The notes below the pieces were generated by a model. It was not told the DNA's origin. It saw only the letters and a program-made list of their open reading frames with translations, and ran no database searches. A stretch of 15,977 nucleotides of DNA from Lactobacillaceae bacterium (lineage in GTDB: Bacteria > Bacillota > Bacilli > Lactobacillales > Lactobacillaceae): positions 1 to 15,977 of the forward strand of contig JAISIV010000003.1 of the NCBI GenBank assembly GCA_031261865.1, read 5' to 3'. Shown here one piece after another: positions 1-7,874 of the stretch (within the stretch, counting starts at the first letter, position 1; each line of letters starts with the position of its first letter). The translations under genes were made by a program, and so were the position numbers.

Positions 1-674
1 TCAACAACAATTTGCGCTATAAAATTCGATTCACCAAATATCTCGTCCAGGACTTTCCTAAGATTGCTAACCTCAACATCATCAATGCTTATAAATAAAA
101 CACCGTCATCTTGCAACAAGTTATGAACCAGCTTCAATCGAGGATATATCATTGACAGCCATGTTGAGTGAAATCGGCCACTTGTTTCAACGTTAGTGCT
201 ATATGCGAACTCACCTTTTTGACCAGATTCTTCTAAATATTCATCAGCCGCTTGAGTTGTTTTATCTCGGTAAACAAAATCTCTACCAGTGTTATATGGT
301 GGATCAAGGTATATTAATTTGATCGAATCGGCGTATGACCTTTGAATGACTTTCAAAATTTCCAAATTATCACCTTCGATATAAAGATTCTGCGTTTCGT
401 CCCAATCAACCGAATCTCCAACAACGGGCCTCAACGTAGATGACGTTCTAATTTGCGCAGTCTTTATTGCCTCACTTTTACCAGACCAATTCAATCCAAA
501 CCTTTCCGTCTGCTCTACTGCTTCATCTGAAACAAGTAACTTTAATCTTTCGAAATCTATCTTTCCATCAGATTCAATCTCTGGAAATAACTCCACAAGC
601 TTCCGATGTGCTTCACTCACCAAATCTAACGAAGATGTATGGCTAAATTCTCTAACGTTTTCATCACCCATCAT
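1..674 (-). CDS. Type III-like (Mod) adenine DNA methyltransferase, N-terminal part, cut by window edge
   Basis: Translation of the complement from the ATG at 674 gives about 224 residues before the window ends, with no stop. Residues about 102-130 read NLYIEGDNLEILKVI, then the catalytic motif IV LDPPYNTG (D124-P-P-Y127). This is the hallmark of N6-adenine/N4-cytosine amino-methyltransferases with motif IV before motif I, as in type III Mod subunits. The HSTWLSMIYPRLKL and DDGVLFISIDD stretches that follow are also typical of Mod. The target-recognition region and the SAM-binding motif I lie outside the window. The gene overlaps the upstream gene by 4 nt (ATGA), and a second in-frame ATG lies at 671; both follow the AAAGGGGA ribosome-binding site, so the exact start is unsure. 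It would methylate host DNA, protecting it or marking self. Whether a Res partner follows cannot be seen. Confidence 0.9.
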   Translation of the reverse strand, partial: MMGDENVREFSHTSSLDLVSEAHRKLVELFPEIESDGKIDFERLKLLVSDEAVEQTERFGLNWSGKSEAIKTAQIRTSSTLRPVVGDSVDWDETQNLYIEGDNLEILKVIQRSYADSIKLIYLDPPYNTGRDFVYRDKTTQAADEYLEESGQKGEFAYSTNVETSGRFHSTWLSMIYPRLKLVHNLLQDDGVLFISIDDVEVSNLRKVLDEIFGESNFIAQIVV

Positions 675-1441
675 AGGTTCCCCTTTTTAATACTTTCAAG
701 TTGTTTCATTAAGTCTCTTGTTTGATTTACTAATTTCGCTCGTTTATTAAGCTGTTTTTCTTTCTTTGCTTGTACCTGTAACTTAAGTATTTCAGCATTT
801 AACTCTTCGCTTTTTTTATTTAACGTTCTGTAGCTGACCAACGTATCTGCCAAAGGCGTATCATTCACCTCACCATTGATGAATTTAAATCTCTCCATAT
901 TGTCTAGAATTGATTCATAAAACCTAAACATATCGCTTGTGTCCTGCTGATTGAAACCAGCGTACTGAGCGAATACTGGCAACTCGTCCCTTTGCATGAC
1001 TTTAGACGCATAAAGTTGGTTAACCTCAAAAAATTCGGTGTTTTTTTTAACTCGATAATCTGCCATGAACCATTGATACATATCTGTGGAATCAATCTCC
1101 CAATTTAATTGGAGAATAGCCGGATTGGGAAGCACATCCAAAATTGAACTTGCAAGTGATGTGTTTATTTTCCCACCATCCCGTACCTCAACTGTAAGAA
1201 AATCAATTTCCTTAATTGGCAACTTTGGTTCAACTGTCTCTGAAATATTGGTAGTCGATTCCTTAAATATAAAAACCCAATTAATTTGTTGGATTTTTTT
1301 TGCTATCAATTCTTTTTTTGATTTATTGATTCTGCTTGACTTAACAAAGTTTTCTTTTGCTACCACTTTGTTAAATAATGCCCTTTCTGGAAAATGAAAC
1401 TCTCTCAATAATAAATCTACGATTGCATTATCAACAGCCAT
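671..1441 (-). CDS. DUF4391-type protein between helicase and methyltransferase
   Basis: A 256-residue protein. The start is set at ATG 1441, which has GGAAAGGG 6 nt upstream; a GTG at 1447 would place that site too close. The layout fits DUF4391 as I remember it: a short helical N-terminus, a WVFIFKES strand, the charged IKEIDFLTVEV segment (about residues 76-86), and a LPNPAILQL motif at about 104-112. Residues about 206-253 are a Lys/Glu-rich coiled coil. DUF4391 genes commonly sit between SNF2-like helicases and type III-like methyltransferases; their biochemical role is not known. The ATG lies 2 nt after the helicase stop and the gene overlaps the methyltransferase start, so the three genes are translationally coupled. 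I infer an adaptor or specificity role in the complex. Family assignment is by pattern only. Confidence 0.75.
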   Translation of the reverse strand: MAVDNAIVDLLLREFHFPERALFNKVVAKENFVKSSRINKSKKELIAKKIQQINWVFIFKESTTNISETVEPKLPIKEIDFLTVEVRDGGKINTSLASSILDVLPNPAILQLNWEIDSTDMYQWFMADYRVKKNTEFFEVNQLYASKVMQRDELPVFAQYAGFNQQDTSDMFRFYESILDNMERFKFINGEVNDTPLADTLVSYRTLNKKSEELNAEILKLQVQAKKEKQLNKRAKLVNQTRDLMKQLESIKKGNL

Positions 1442-1443
1442 AC

Positions 1444-4400
1444 TCACCCTTTCCGAATAATTAGAAACGATATCAATTCAACATCATCCAAATCATCAAA
1501 CAATTCGTTCTGTATGGAACTAACCCCCTCCGAAAACAATGATGCCACACCCATTTCTTCCTTACGACCCTTTATTTTTTCAATTGCTCGAGTCAGTAAG
1601 TCAGTATAAAACGACATATTGATTCCTTCATTTGTATCATCGTTAAACGATGGCAACAACTCATTAAACACTTCGTTTTGACCACTTGCCAATCGCTTAT
1701 AAGCATCCAAAATCTGCTTAGATTGTGTGTATTGGTATTTGGCCGTTCCATCATTGCAAATGTAAATCAAAATATATGGCAAAATACTATTCTCACGTCC
1801 AATTCCATCGATCGTTTGCCGCAACGCGAAAATAACACCAGGTTGTGCGTCATCTAACAGAGAACTCTTAGTTAACGCATACATACCCTTTGGGGCATCA
1901 GACAGCTTGTCTCCATAAGACTCAAGCGCTGCCTTTAAGTCACTCTTAAAATCGTTGTACGTCAAATCGGTAATAGAAATTGCACCATTCACATCTTCCA
2001 TATCCAAGACTTCGTTTTGTAGTGACTCCAATTGTGCCTGACGATACTTTAGGTCATTCATCTTGTCACCACTGTCATTCAAAACGTCTTCCTCACCAGT
2101 GGCAGAAGCATTCAACAAAACCATCTTGTTACGAACACGGCTCTCAAGATTAATGTAGTCATCTAGCTCAACGTTGGGCCAGAAATTAACTAATTGAATT
2201 TGCTTGTTGGTTGATCCAATACGGTCAATTCGTCCGAATCGTTGAATTACTCGAACCGGATTCCAGTGAATATCATAATTGACGAGATAATCTGCATCTT
2301 GCAGATTTTGCCCTTCAGAAATGGTATCCGTCGCAAACAGAATATCGATATCATCACCACCATGAGTGCGACCTTTTGACTTCGGAGAGAAGTTCAGCAA
2401 AATACTGGTCATGTCCTTTTTACTGATGTTTGCATTTGACTGATTGTCTTGGCCCGTGATAAGCGCTGACTTAACACCATATTGCTCAAGCAATCCATCA
2501 TTCAAATTGTCATAAAGGTAACGTGCCGTATCGGCAAACGCCGTGAATACAATGACCTTTTTATTATCACCATTTAATGGATGTTGAATTTTGGTTGAAA
2601 TCAACCCCTTCAGTTCATCCAACTTATTATCCCGTTCAACCGTGACTTGAGAAGCCGAATCCAAGATACGCGTAACAACATTCACGTCAGCTTCGATAGC
2701 TTGCTTAAAGGCGATTAAGTCAATATCACCCAAGAAGAACTTGCGTGTCTTGTTTCCAATCACCAGATCATCAATTTCTTCATCATCAAACGAATTCTCT
2801 GATTGATCAAAGTCAGAAATACTACGTTGACCACTAGGATTCTTTTCTGCGTCGGCAATACGTTCCAACATAGCTTTCATATTCGCACGTGTCCGCTCAA
2901 GCGTTAACCTAAACGCGAATACTGAAGATTCCAAACGTTTCAAGTAATTCACACGAATCAAGTTTGCAATCGCCACTTCTCGAGCTTCCTGTGTCAAACC
3001 AGCTCCAAACTCTGACCCAGCTCCTGTTGATGCGTACATTTCTACGTATTCACGCTTTTTATTTGGCAGAATATAACTCAATGGTCGATACGTTGCGAAC
3101 ATCATTCCATTGATTAAATCTGCAACGTCTTCAATTGGCATAAACCCGTTTAGTTTGTCCAATTGAGGTTTCATATTAATCGGCTTCAGGCGGTGTGGGA
3201 ACTCCCCGATATCCTTCGTAGAGTAGTACTTCTCAATGTGCTTACGTGAACGCGCAATCGTTAGCAAATCCAACAATTTGAAATAGTCGGGGTTAACCAA
3301 ATCTTGGAACGTTTGCGTATTACGCTGCTCATCTGGTAACTTATCCCACTCATTGAAGCTTTGTTGAGCCGAACGAAGTGTGTTATTAATACTCTCAATT
3401 CCCCATTGACTCAAGTGGTCATCACGACCTTCAGTAATAAACGCAATTTGGTTCTTAATGTCAGTTAGTCGATTATTTACTGGTGTTGCAGAGAGGAGCA
3501 GCACTTTAGTTCTCACACCACTCTTAATGATTTTATTCATCAAGCGTCCATAACGACTCATACCTTCATCATTAGCATTTCGGAAGTTGTGTGACTCATC
3601 AATAACCACGAGGTCATAATTACCCCAGTTGACGTGTTCAAGATCAATGTCGCCAGACATACCTGATGTACGACTCAAATCAGTATGATTTAATACCGTG
3701 TAATTAAATCGATCATCTACCAGAGGGTTACGGTCATCGTTTTGTGTGTAAAGGGTCCAATTCTCGCGTAAACGCTTAGGCGCCAACACCAAAACTCGGT
3801 CATTACGCATTTCATAATACTTAATCACAGCAAGCGCTGAGAAAGTCTTACCAAGTCCCACAGAGTCCGCTAAGATAGCGCCATTGTACTTTTCAAGCTT
3901 TTCAATAAGTCCGGATGCCCCATCCTTTTGGAACTGGTACAAGAGACTCCAAATCTTCGTCTCCTTGAAATCAACACCTTCACGAATGACACTCTCACCC
4001 GTGATTTCATCAATTTGATCATGAAAAATATTGTACAACGTGACAAAATACAGCCATTCCGGCGTGTTCTCGTCGTAGAGTCGCTCCAGACGATCTAGCA
4101 CGCTCTGTGTTACCTCGTGAGAGTTGTTATCCCAGAGTTGTGCAAAATTATCAATCCATGGTGCAATTTCATCAACAGTCATTTCCATAGCGCTAACTGG
4201 CCACGTCATGTTTGACTTAACCATCCCCAGCTTATCGGCATGTAAGTCAAAGTTTTGGATAAACAGACCATCATCTGCATTCTTAATAAGCGCAAGGTTC
4301 TGCATACTTCCTTGTGGCACTTCACGAATCACCAACTTCTCCTTGATTACACGTGCCAAATCACGAGCAATAGAAGTCGTTGTCATCTTGTTTTTTAGCG

Positions 4401-4668
4401 CAATTTCAAATTCATTTCCATTAATATCATCATCTGGATTAAATTCATATTGTCGCGTCTTTTCTGACGATTTAGGCGCCTTCAAAGGCTGAGTTAACAT
4501 CAAGTTTACTTTTTTAGCTCGCTTCAGCTCACTTTTTAACGCGTCTAAGGCATATATCGACATGCCAGCTGTTGCAATATCCACAACACTGGTTTTATCA
4601 ACCATTTCCTTAACAGCATTTAGCACCGTGTTATCACCGGTGTTCGATATCATCCGAGGAACTGCCAT
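1444..4668 (-). CDS. SNF2-type helicase/translocase with degenerate N-terminal PLD-like domain
   Basis: A 1074-residue superfamily 2 ATPase. Walker A is ADSVGLGKT (267-275), motif II is DESH (357-360), motif III LLSATP ends at 396, and motif VI is QRFGRIDRIG (809-818); the TDTISEGQNLQDADYLVNYD segment is motif V. These define a SNF2/RapA-like dsDNA translocase. Residues about 28-160 look like the PLD-like domain found at the N-terminus of a related helicase family (IATAGMSIYALDALKSELK, then DLHADKLGMV), followed by the usual linker TPEWLYFVTLYNIF. The HxKxxxxD catalytic motif reads HADK, so this copy is probably inactive. The start ATG has GGAG 8 nt upstream. It is the first gene of the helicase-DUF4391-methyltransferase operon, after a terminator. 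Probable role: DNA translocation and sensing in a restriction-like defence complex. Confidence 0.9.
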   Translation of the reverse strand: MAVPRMISNTGDNTVLNAVKEMVDKTSVVDIATAGMSIYALDALKSELKRAKKVNLMLTQPLKAPKSSEKTRQYEFNPDDDINGNEFEIALKNKMTTTSIARDLARVIKEKLVIREVPQGSMQNLALIKNADDGLFIQNFDLHADKLGMVKSNMTWPVSAMEMTVDEIAPWIDNFAQLWDNNSHEVTQSVLDRLERLYDENTPEWLYFVTLYNIFHDQIDEITGESVIREGVDFKETKIWSLLYQFQKDGASGLIEKLEKYNGAILADSVGLGKTFSALAVIKYYEMRNDRVLVLAPKRLRENWTLYTQNDDRNPLVDDRFNYTVLNHTDLSRTSGMSGDIDLEHVNWGNYDLVVIDESHNFRNANDEGMSRYGRLMNKIIKSGVRTKVLLLSATPVNNRLTDIKNQIAFITEGRDDHLSQWGIESINNTLRSAQQSFNEWDKLPDEQRNTQTFQDLVNPDYFKLLDLLTIARSRKHIEKYYSTKDIGEFPHRLKPINMKPQLDKLNGFMPIEDVADLINGMMFATYRPLSYILPNKKREYVEMYASTGAGSEFGAGLTQEAREVAIANLIRVNYLKRLESSVFAFRLTLERTRANMKAMLERIADAEKNPSGQRSISDFDQSENSFDDEEIDDLVIGNKTRKFFLGDIDLIAFKQAIEADVNVVTRILDSASQVTVERDNKLDELKGLISTKIQHPLNGDNKKVIVFTAFADTARYLYDNLNDGLLEQYGVKSALITGQDNQSNANISKKDMTSILLNFSPKSKGRTHGGDDIDILFATDTISEGQNLQDADYLVNYDIHWNPVRVIQRFGRIDRIGSTNKQIQLVNFWPNVELDDYINLESRVRNKMVLLNASATGEEDVLNDSGDKMNDLKYRQAQLESLQNEVLDMEDVNGAISITDLTYNDFKSDLKAALESYGDKLSDAPKGMYALTKSSLLDDAQPGVIFALRQTIDGIGRENSILPYILIYICNDGTAKYQYTQSKQILDAYKRLASGQNEVFNELLPSFNDDTNEGINMSFYTDLLTRAIEKIKGRKEEMGVASLFSEGVSSIQNELFDDLDDVELISFLIIRKG

Positions 4669-4794
4669 TCTTACTGCTCCATTCGCTCTATTTGTATGTA
4701 AAAACCCTCACTATATTCTAACACGTTGCACTATGCGCCATCGGTTACTTCATATATTCTTCTAATGAAGAGAATTTCAGGATATTTTTCATTA
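4669..4794 (-). promoter_or_regulatory. Helicase operon leader and putative promoter region
   Basis: The stretch between the terminator and the helicase must carry the operon's promoter. On the minus strand I see TAGAAT overlapping TATAGT about 50-60 nt before the ATG, but no convincing -35 box. The ribosome-binding site GGAG is at 4677-4680. The location is an inference. Confidence 0.35.
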
Positions 4795-4796
4795 TG

Positions 4797-4836
4797 AAAC
4801 AAAAAGCGTACGAACCCCAATCTGGATTCGTACGCT
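4797..4836 (-). terminator. Intrinsic terminator after the PLD gene
   Basis: A perfect 10-bp stem, AGCGTACGAA (4827-4836 on the complement) with TTCGTACGCT (4805-4814), encloses a 12-nt loop. On the minus strand it is followed by TTTTTGTTT. It lies 24 nt after the PLD stop codon, so that gene is transcribed apart from the helicase operon. Confidence 0.85.
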
Positions 4837-4859
4837 AGTTGTTGATTAACGTTTAAGGC

Positions 4860-5807
4860 TCAAACCTTAAGATATCTATCATACATGTACTGGAAGAACA
4901 ATTGCCGAGTTGAACCTTTGTATTCCCCTAGCCAATCTCCATTCTCATAATAGGCTTTTGCATTATTGTATGAGAACGTATTAAACCTTGGCGCATCGCT
5001 ATCCGTTGGCAAATAGTGGATCGAAATTTTGGTGAAATCATAGCCTTCTGGAAAGTCATCCAGATTATCTGGCCATTTCTTTCCCTTGGGCATATTCACT
5101 TTATACTTATATTCACGACCATTCGAATCTAGCGTTACGGTAGGCTCTTGGTTATATTCATTCGTTTTTCGCTCAACTGAAAATAACATTTCGGTCCATC
5201 TCTCAGCAAAAGAATCTTCCGAAATGGTCTCCTCGCCTGAAGTTCTAGTAACAACTTGTTCCTCACGAGCGACTGCGCCAAAATTCGTTTGGTTGGTCAA
5301 TCCTGTGATTTTACCTACCACAGCCCCATCCAAATTCTGACGTTCTTTCTCAATCATCTCCAAAGTTACTTCGTATTTGTCTGCCTCTTGTCGCAGCGTC
5401 TCAAAGTACTTTACCAGTTCGGAAATTTTTCCCTGTTCATCTTGGAACATAACAGACAGTTCTGCGTTATTTTCCAACCCATTTTTTGTCAGATTCGCCG
5501 AACCGACAATGGCCTTGAAGTCATCGAAAATAAACAGCTTCGCATGGAGATTTTTCACGGCATACACTGACGCACCTGCGGTTATCAACTGCTCCAAGGC
5601 GTCCAAATTGTTCACCCCTGCTAGAAAATCTGTACTTTTGAACCGAGTTATCAAGGCCATATCTGTATTGATATCTTTTTGCATCATCATTTCATCAATA
5701 ATTGATTTTGATAGAAACGGAGAAACGATTTTTATAGATTTTCGTGCCTGAATTACGCCATCCAAAAATTCTGCATCTTGATTACTTGTAACGATAGTAA
5801 CGCTCAT
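4860..5807 (-). CDS. Phospholipase D-fold (HKD) nuclease-like protein
   Basis: A 315-residue protein from ATG 5807. The ORF can open at TTG 5834, but AAGGAG at 5817-5822 lies 9 nt upstream of the ATG and inside the longer frame, so the ATG is preferred. With this start, NLHAKLFIF plus D95 gives a complete HxKxxxxD motif (H88, K90, D95), followed by IVGSANLT (residues about 100-107). Only one HKD motif is present, so an active enzyme would be a dimer, as in Nuc and the PLD-fold restriction enzymes (BfiI, NgoFVII types). The C-terminal 100 residues end in a conserved-looking Trp/Tyr-rich segment I do not recognise. It has its own terminator and sits directly upstream of the SNF2 helicase operon. 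I infer that it is the DNA-cleaving effector of the defence module. Confidence 0.85.
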   Translation of the reverse strand: MSVTIVTSNQDAEFLDGVIQARKSIKIVSPFLSKSIIDEMMMQKDINTDMALITRFKSTDFLAGVNNLDALEQLITAGASVYAVKNLHAKLFIFDDFKAIVGSANLTKNGLENNAELSVMFQDEQGKISELVKYFETLRQEADKYEVTLEMIEKERQNLDGAVVGKITGLTNQTNFGAVAREEQVVTRTSGEETISEDSFAERWTEMLFSVERKTNEYNQEPTVTLDSNGREYKYKVNMPKGKKWPDNLDDFPEGYDFTKISIHYLPTDSDAPRFNTFSYNNAKAYYENGDWLGEYKGSTRQLFFQYMYDRYLKV

Positions 5808-6132
5808 AGCATGCGGCTCCTTATTTTTATTCAATTAAAAGTGTACGTCAAAACCAACCAAATGCGAAATTTGGTGCTCAAAAATAGGTTCCACTAATGA
5901 TTCATTGACAATCAGAACCAAATTACTGCCTGCCATAAGCATAACGAAAATGAGAGATAATTTCGGCCAACATGCAAAACAACTCATCATGAGTTATTTT
6001 GTGTACTAAACAGGCCGTCATGAGTTGTTTAACTGACTACTAACTCAATAAATAACTGAAAAACATCAGGATTCTGAGGGCGAGCTCGCACATCCTCCAA
6101 CGGATTGACAAACTAATGGCCAAAATCGCTAA
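5808..6132. other. Intergenic region between recombinase and PLD gene
   Basis: No credible ORF. It holds the PLD gene's leader, with a TTGACG at 5846-5851 (minus strand) as a weak -35 candidate but no good -10. It also holds the inverted-repeat cluster at 5977-6030 and a perfect 10-bp palindrome GCGAGCTCGC at 6080-6089. No tRNA-like attachment core was found here. Confidence 0.5.
5977..6030. repeat. Inverted repeat cluster downstream of the recombinase
   Basis: AAACAACTCAT (5977-5987) and ATGAGTTGTTT (6020-6030) form a perfect 11-bp inverted repeat. A third half-site, ATGAGTTATTTT, begins at 5989 and can form a small hairpin with the left arm. On the minus strand the left part (AACTC, loop, GAGTT, then GTTTT) could end recombinase transcription. 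Alternatively these are recombinase binding sites. Confidence 0.5.
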
Positions 6133-7401
6133 TCAATTCGACTTTCGAATATAGTACAGCATGATATCGAGACGATTGTGTCCCAAATACTGACTAGTTT
6201 CCAAAAATGCCTCAACATGGCCACTCATATCACCTATTTTGATAATTATATTTTGACCACGTAACTCATTCAGAGTTTTATTTCTCAGTCTCGTATAACC
6301 AATATATTGAGTTTCCTTGGTCCCAAATTCGTTCTTCGCATAACGCCGGGACCAAATTTGATTTCGCTCATCAATCATCTGACGCGCATAATCTGCACGA
6401 AAAATATGGTGTGGCACCTCTCGTCTCATACCTTTCACCACCACTGCGCCTTGATCTGCCCGATTCCTTTTCACGAATGCTTCTGTTCTATCTTGAACGG
6501 ACATTTGAGCAATCCCAGTAAAATCTCGGGCGTATGCGCCGTATCTGCTAATCATGACTTGATTCAGTTCACTTGTTGCCCAGGCCAAACGATACCGACC
6601 ACCTTTACCGATTGTTTCAACTCCAATACGCTCCCGCCTTGAGTCGTATATAAAACTCGATGGTTTCAAAGTAAAACTATGATCATGATAAGGATCACCC
6701 CATATTTCACTGTATCGCAGGCCAAAACCGCGCATAACATCAATTTGAGTCGCATAACGACTAGCTTCCCTTGTATGGCCTTTTAACCATTCTTTAGCAG
6801 TTTCTCTCTTGTATACATCTCTCTTACCAACGTTAGACAAACCATGATCCTTTAAATGAATTGCATCACTTCTTTTCCAGAACCCTCCACCAACCATTAC
6901 ATGATTAACAGCGGTTGCATAAGCCTCAATAGTTTTTTGGGCCATCCCATCTGCTACTGCCTCACGAAGCGTATCAATCACCTCAGAGATTGTCATCTGA
7001 TCGAGTTTAAGCGGCGCTCTTACTTCACCCAATATTTCATCCACAAGGAGATTCCTTGATACGTTAAAGACTTCTGCATCAAGTTCTCGAATTTCTTTCC
7101 AATCGCTTGAATTATTAAACTCAGCAATTGTTTGTGGATCAACTTCCTGAGCTGCCACTAAACGATGGTGGACCTGGGCACGTTTCAGGAATGCGTCAAT
7201 ATTTCTTTCATGTATTTCATAAGATTTATCACCCGTTATCGTGTCTAGCGATCCGTTGCTATGCGGAAATTTTTCTTTATACTGCGTCCTAGACTGCCTC
7301 AATCCAGCCACTCTCTGTTGCTTCAAGATTTGGCGTGCCTGTCTGCCGTTCTTACCTGATTTCATTTCGCGTACCTTTACAGTTAACTGACTAGTTTTCA
7401 C
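6133..7401 (-). CDS. Tyrosine recombinase (site-specific integrase)
   Basis: A 422-residue protein. The start is GTG 7401 with a near-ideal AAGGAGG 7 nt upstream. The catalytic set of tyrosine recombinases can be read in order: box I Arg in GFGLRYSEI (R229), the beta-hairpin Lys in IGKGGRYR (K266), HxxR in HHIFRADYAR (H332, R335), LGH in YLGHNR (H408) and the nucleophile in IMLYYI (Y417 by spacing; Y416 is next to it). Residues about 136-210 fit the helical core-binding domain; the first 130 residues are charged and not recognised. It would integrate or excise a mobile element, plausibly at the tRNA-Thr 3' end, but no attachment core is visible beside the gene, so its own att site is not established. 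Possible alternatives are an ICE or phage-satellite integrase. Confidence 0.85.
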   Translation of the reverse strand: MKTSQLTVKVREMKSGKNGRQARQILKQQRVAGLRQSRTQYKEKFPHSNGSLDTITGDKSYEIHERNIDAFLKRAQVHHRLVAAQEVDPQTIAEFNNSSDWKEIRELDAEVFNVSRNLLVDEILGEVRAPLKLDQMTISEVIDTLREAVADGMAQKTIEAYATAVNHVMVGGGFWKRSDAIHLKDHGLSNVGKRDVYKRETAKEWLKGHTREASRYATQIDVMRGFGLRYSEIWGDPYHDHSFTLKPSSFIYDSRRERIGVETIGKGGRYRLAWATSELNQVMISRYGAYARDFTGIAQMSVQDRTEAFVKRNRADQGAVVVKGMRREVPHHIFRADYARQMIDERNQIWSRRYAKNEFGTKETQYIGYTRLRNKTLNELRGQNIIIKIGDMSGHVEAFLETSQYLGHNRLDIMLYYIRKSN

Positions 7402-7438
7402 TTAAATTCCTCCTTCCAAAAAATGCATACGTCAAAAT

Positions 7439-7465
7439 TGGTCAAACCATCGATGTGTTTGACCA
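7439..7465. promoter_or_regulatory. Near-perfect 27-bp palindrome upstream of the recombinase
   Basis: TGGTCAAAC (7439-7447) and GTTTGACCA (7457-7465) are perfect 9-bp arms around CATCGATG, itself a palindrome. A direct half-site, GTCAAAA, lies at 7431-7437. The position about 40 bp before the GTG start suggests an operator of the recombinase promoter or recombinase binding sites; I cannot choose between them. Confidence 0.55.
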
Positions 7466-7627
7466 TACTCGATTAAATTTCACAAACTTCTGTCTAAAAT
7501 AGTTAAGAAAATCGCACAACCGACGAGACCTAAATTTGGTCCTTTTACAACGCGTTTTTTATCGAGGCGAGGGACTCAATGGTTGCTATTCTGGGTGATT
7601 ATTACTGGAACTCCTGCCACTTTTAAA

Positions 7628-7678
7628 CCGCGCCTACGACGCGGATTTCTGCTCAAATAAGGTGCCCGCCCCTTATTT
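7628..7678. repeat. Two adjacent hairpins
   Basis: First, CCGCG (7628-7632) with CGCGG (7640-7644). Second, a perfect 8-bp stem AAATAAGG (7655-7662) with CCTTATTT (7671-7678) around TGCCCGCC. Confidence 0.6.
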
Positions 7679-7717
7679 CACAGTTACCCATTTGCCGATC
7701 AAATCGACATCTGTCCG

Positions 7718-7826
7718 GAATAGAATGCCGGCGTGACGCCACCATGCCGTCTATTCACTCCGTTTCGAAAAAAATATATCGACCTTCCGGTCGCTTAATT
7801 TTTTCTAACTACATGAATAGCCGGCA
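7718..7826. repeat. Mutually exclusive inverted repeats enclosing a terminator-like hairpin
   Basis: GAATAGA (7718-7724) can pair with TCTATTC (7750-7756). The larger arm TGCCGTCTATTCA (7745-7757) can pair instead with TGAATAGCCGGCA (7814-7826), 12 of 13 bases. Between the latter arms lies an A-tract, CGACC-TTCC-GGTCG (7780-7793) and a T-tract, i.e. a bidirectional terminator shape (7768-7804). The layout is like an attenuator or a cruciform processing site. Confidence 0.6.
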
Positions 7827-7840
7827 ACACCTAACTCCCC

Positions 7841-7874
7841 ACGGCCTCACAGTGATGCTGCGCATCACGGCCGT
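7841..7874. repeat. Long two-part hairpin
   Basis: ACGGCC (7841-7846) pairs with GGCCGT (7869-7874), and inside it GTGATGC (7852-7858) pairs with GCATCAC (7862-7868) around a TGC loop. A 5-nt bulge lies on the left side. No T-tract follows, so it is not a simple terminator. Confidence 0.65.

Noticed and set aside
1086..1397. Plus-strand ORFs opposite the DUF4391, helicase, PLD and recombinase genes
   Set aside because: All lie opposite well-supported minus-strand genes, lack ribosome-binding sites and have no recognisable sequence.
1..5807. Assignment as a complete DISARM or BREX system
   Set aside because: No DrmA/DrmB, PglZ, BrxC or PglX is visible. The methyltransferase is type III-like and a DUF4391-type protein is present instead.
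5846..5851. TTGACG as the -35 box of the PLD gene promoter
   Set aside because: At 17 bp the -10 would be AAAAAT, too poor to list as a promoter.
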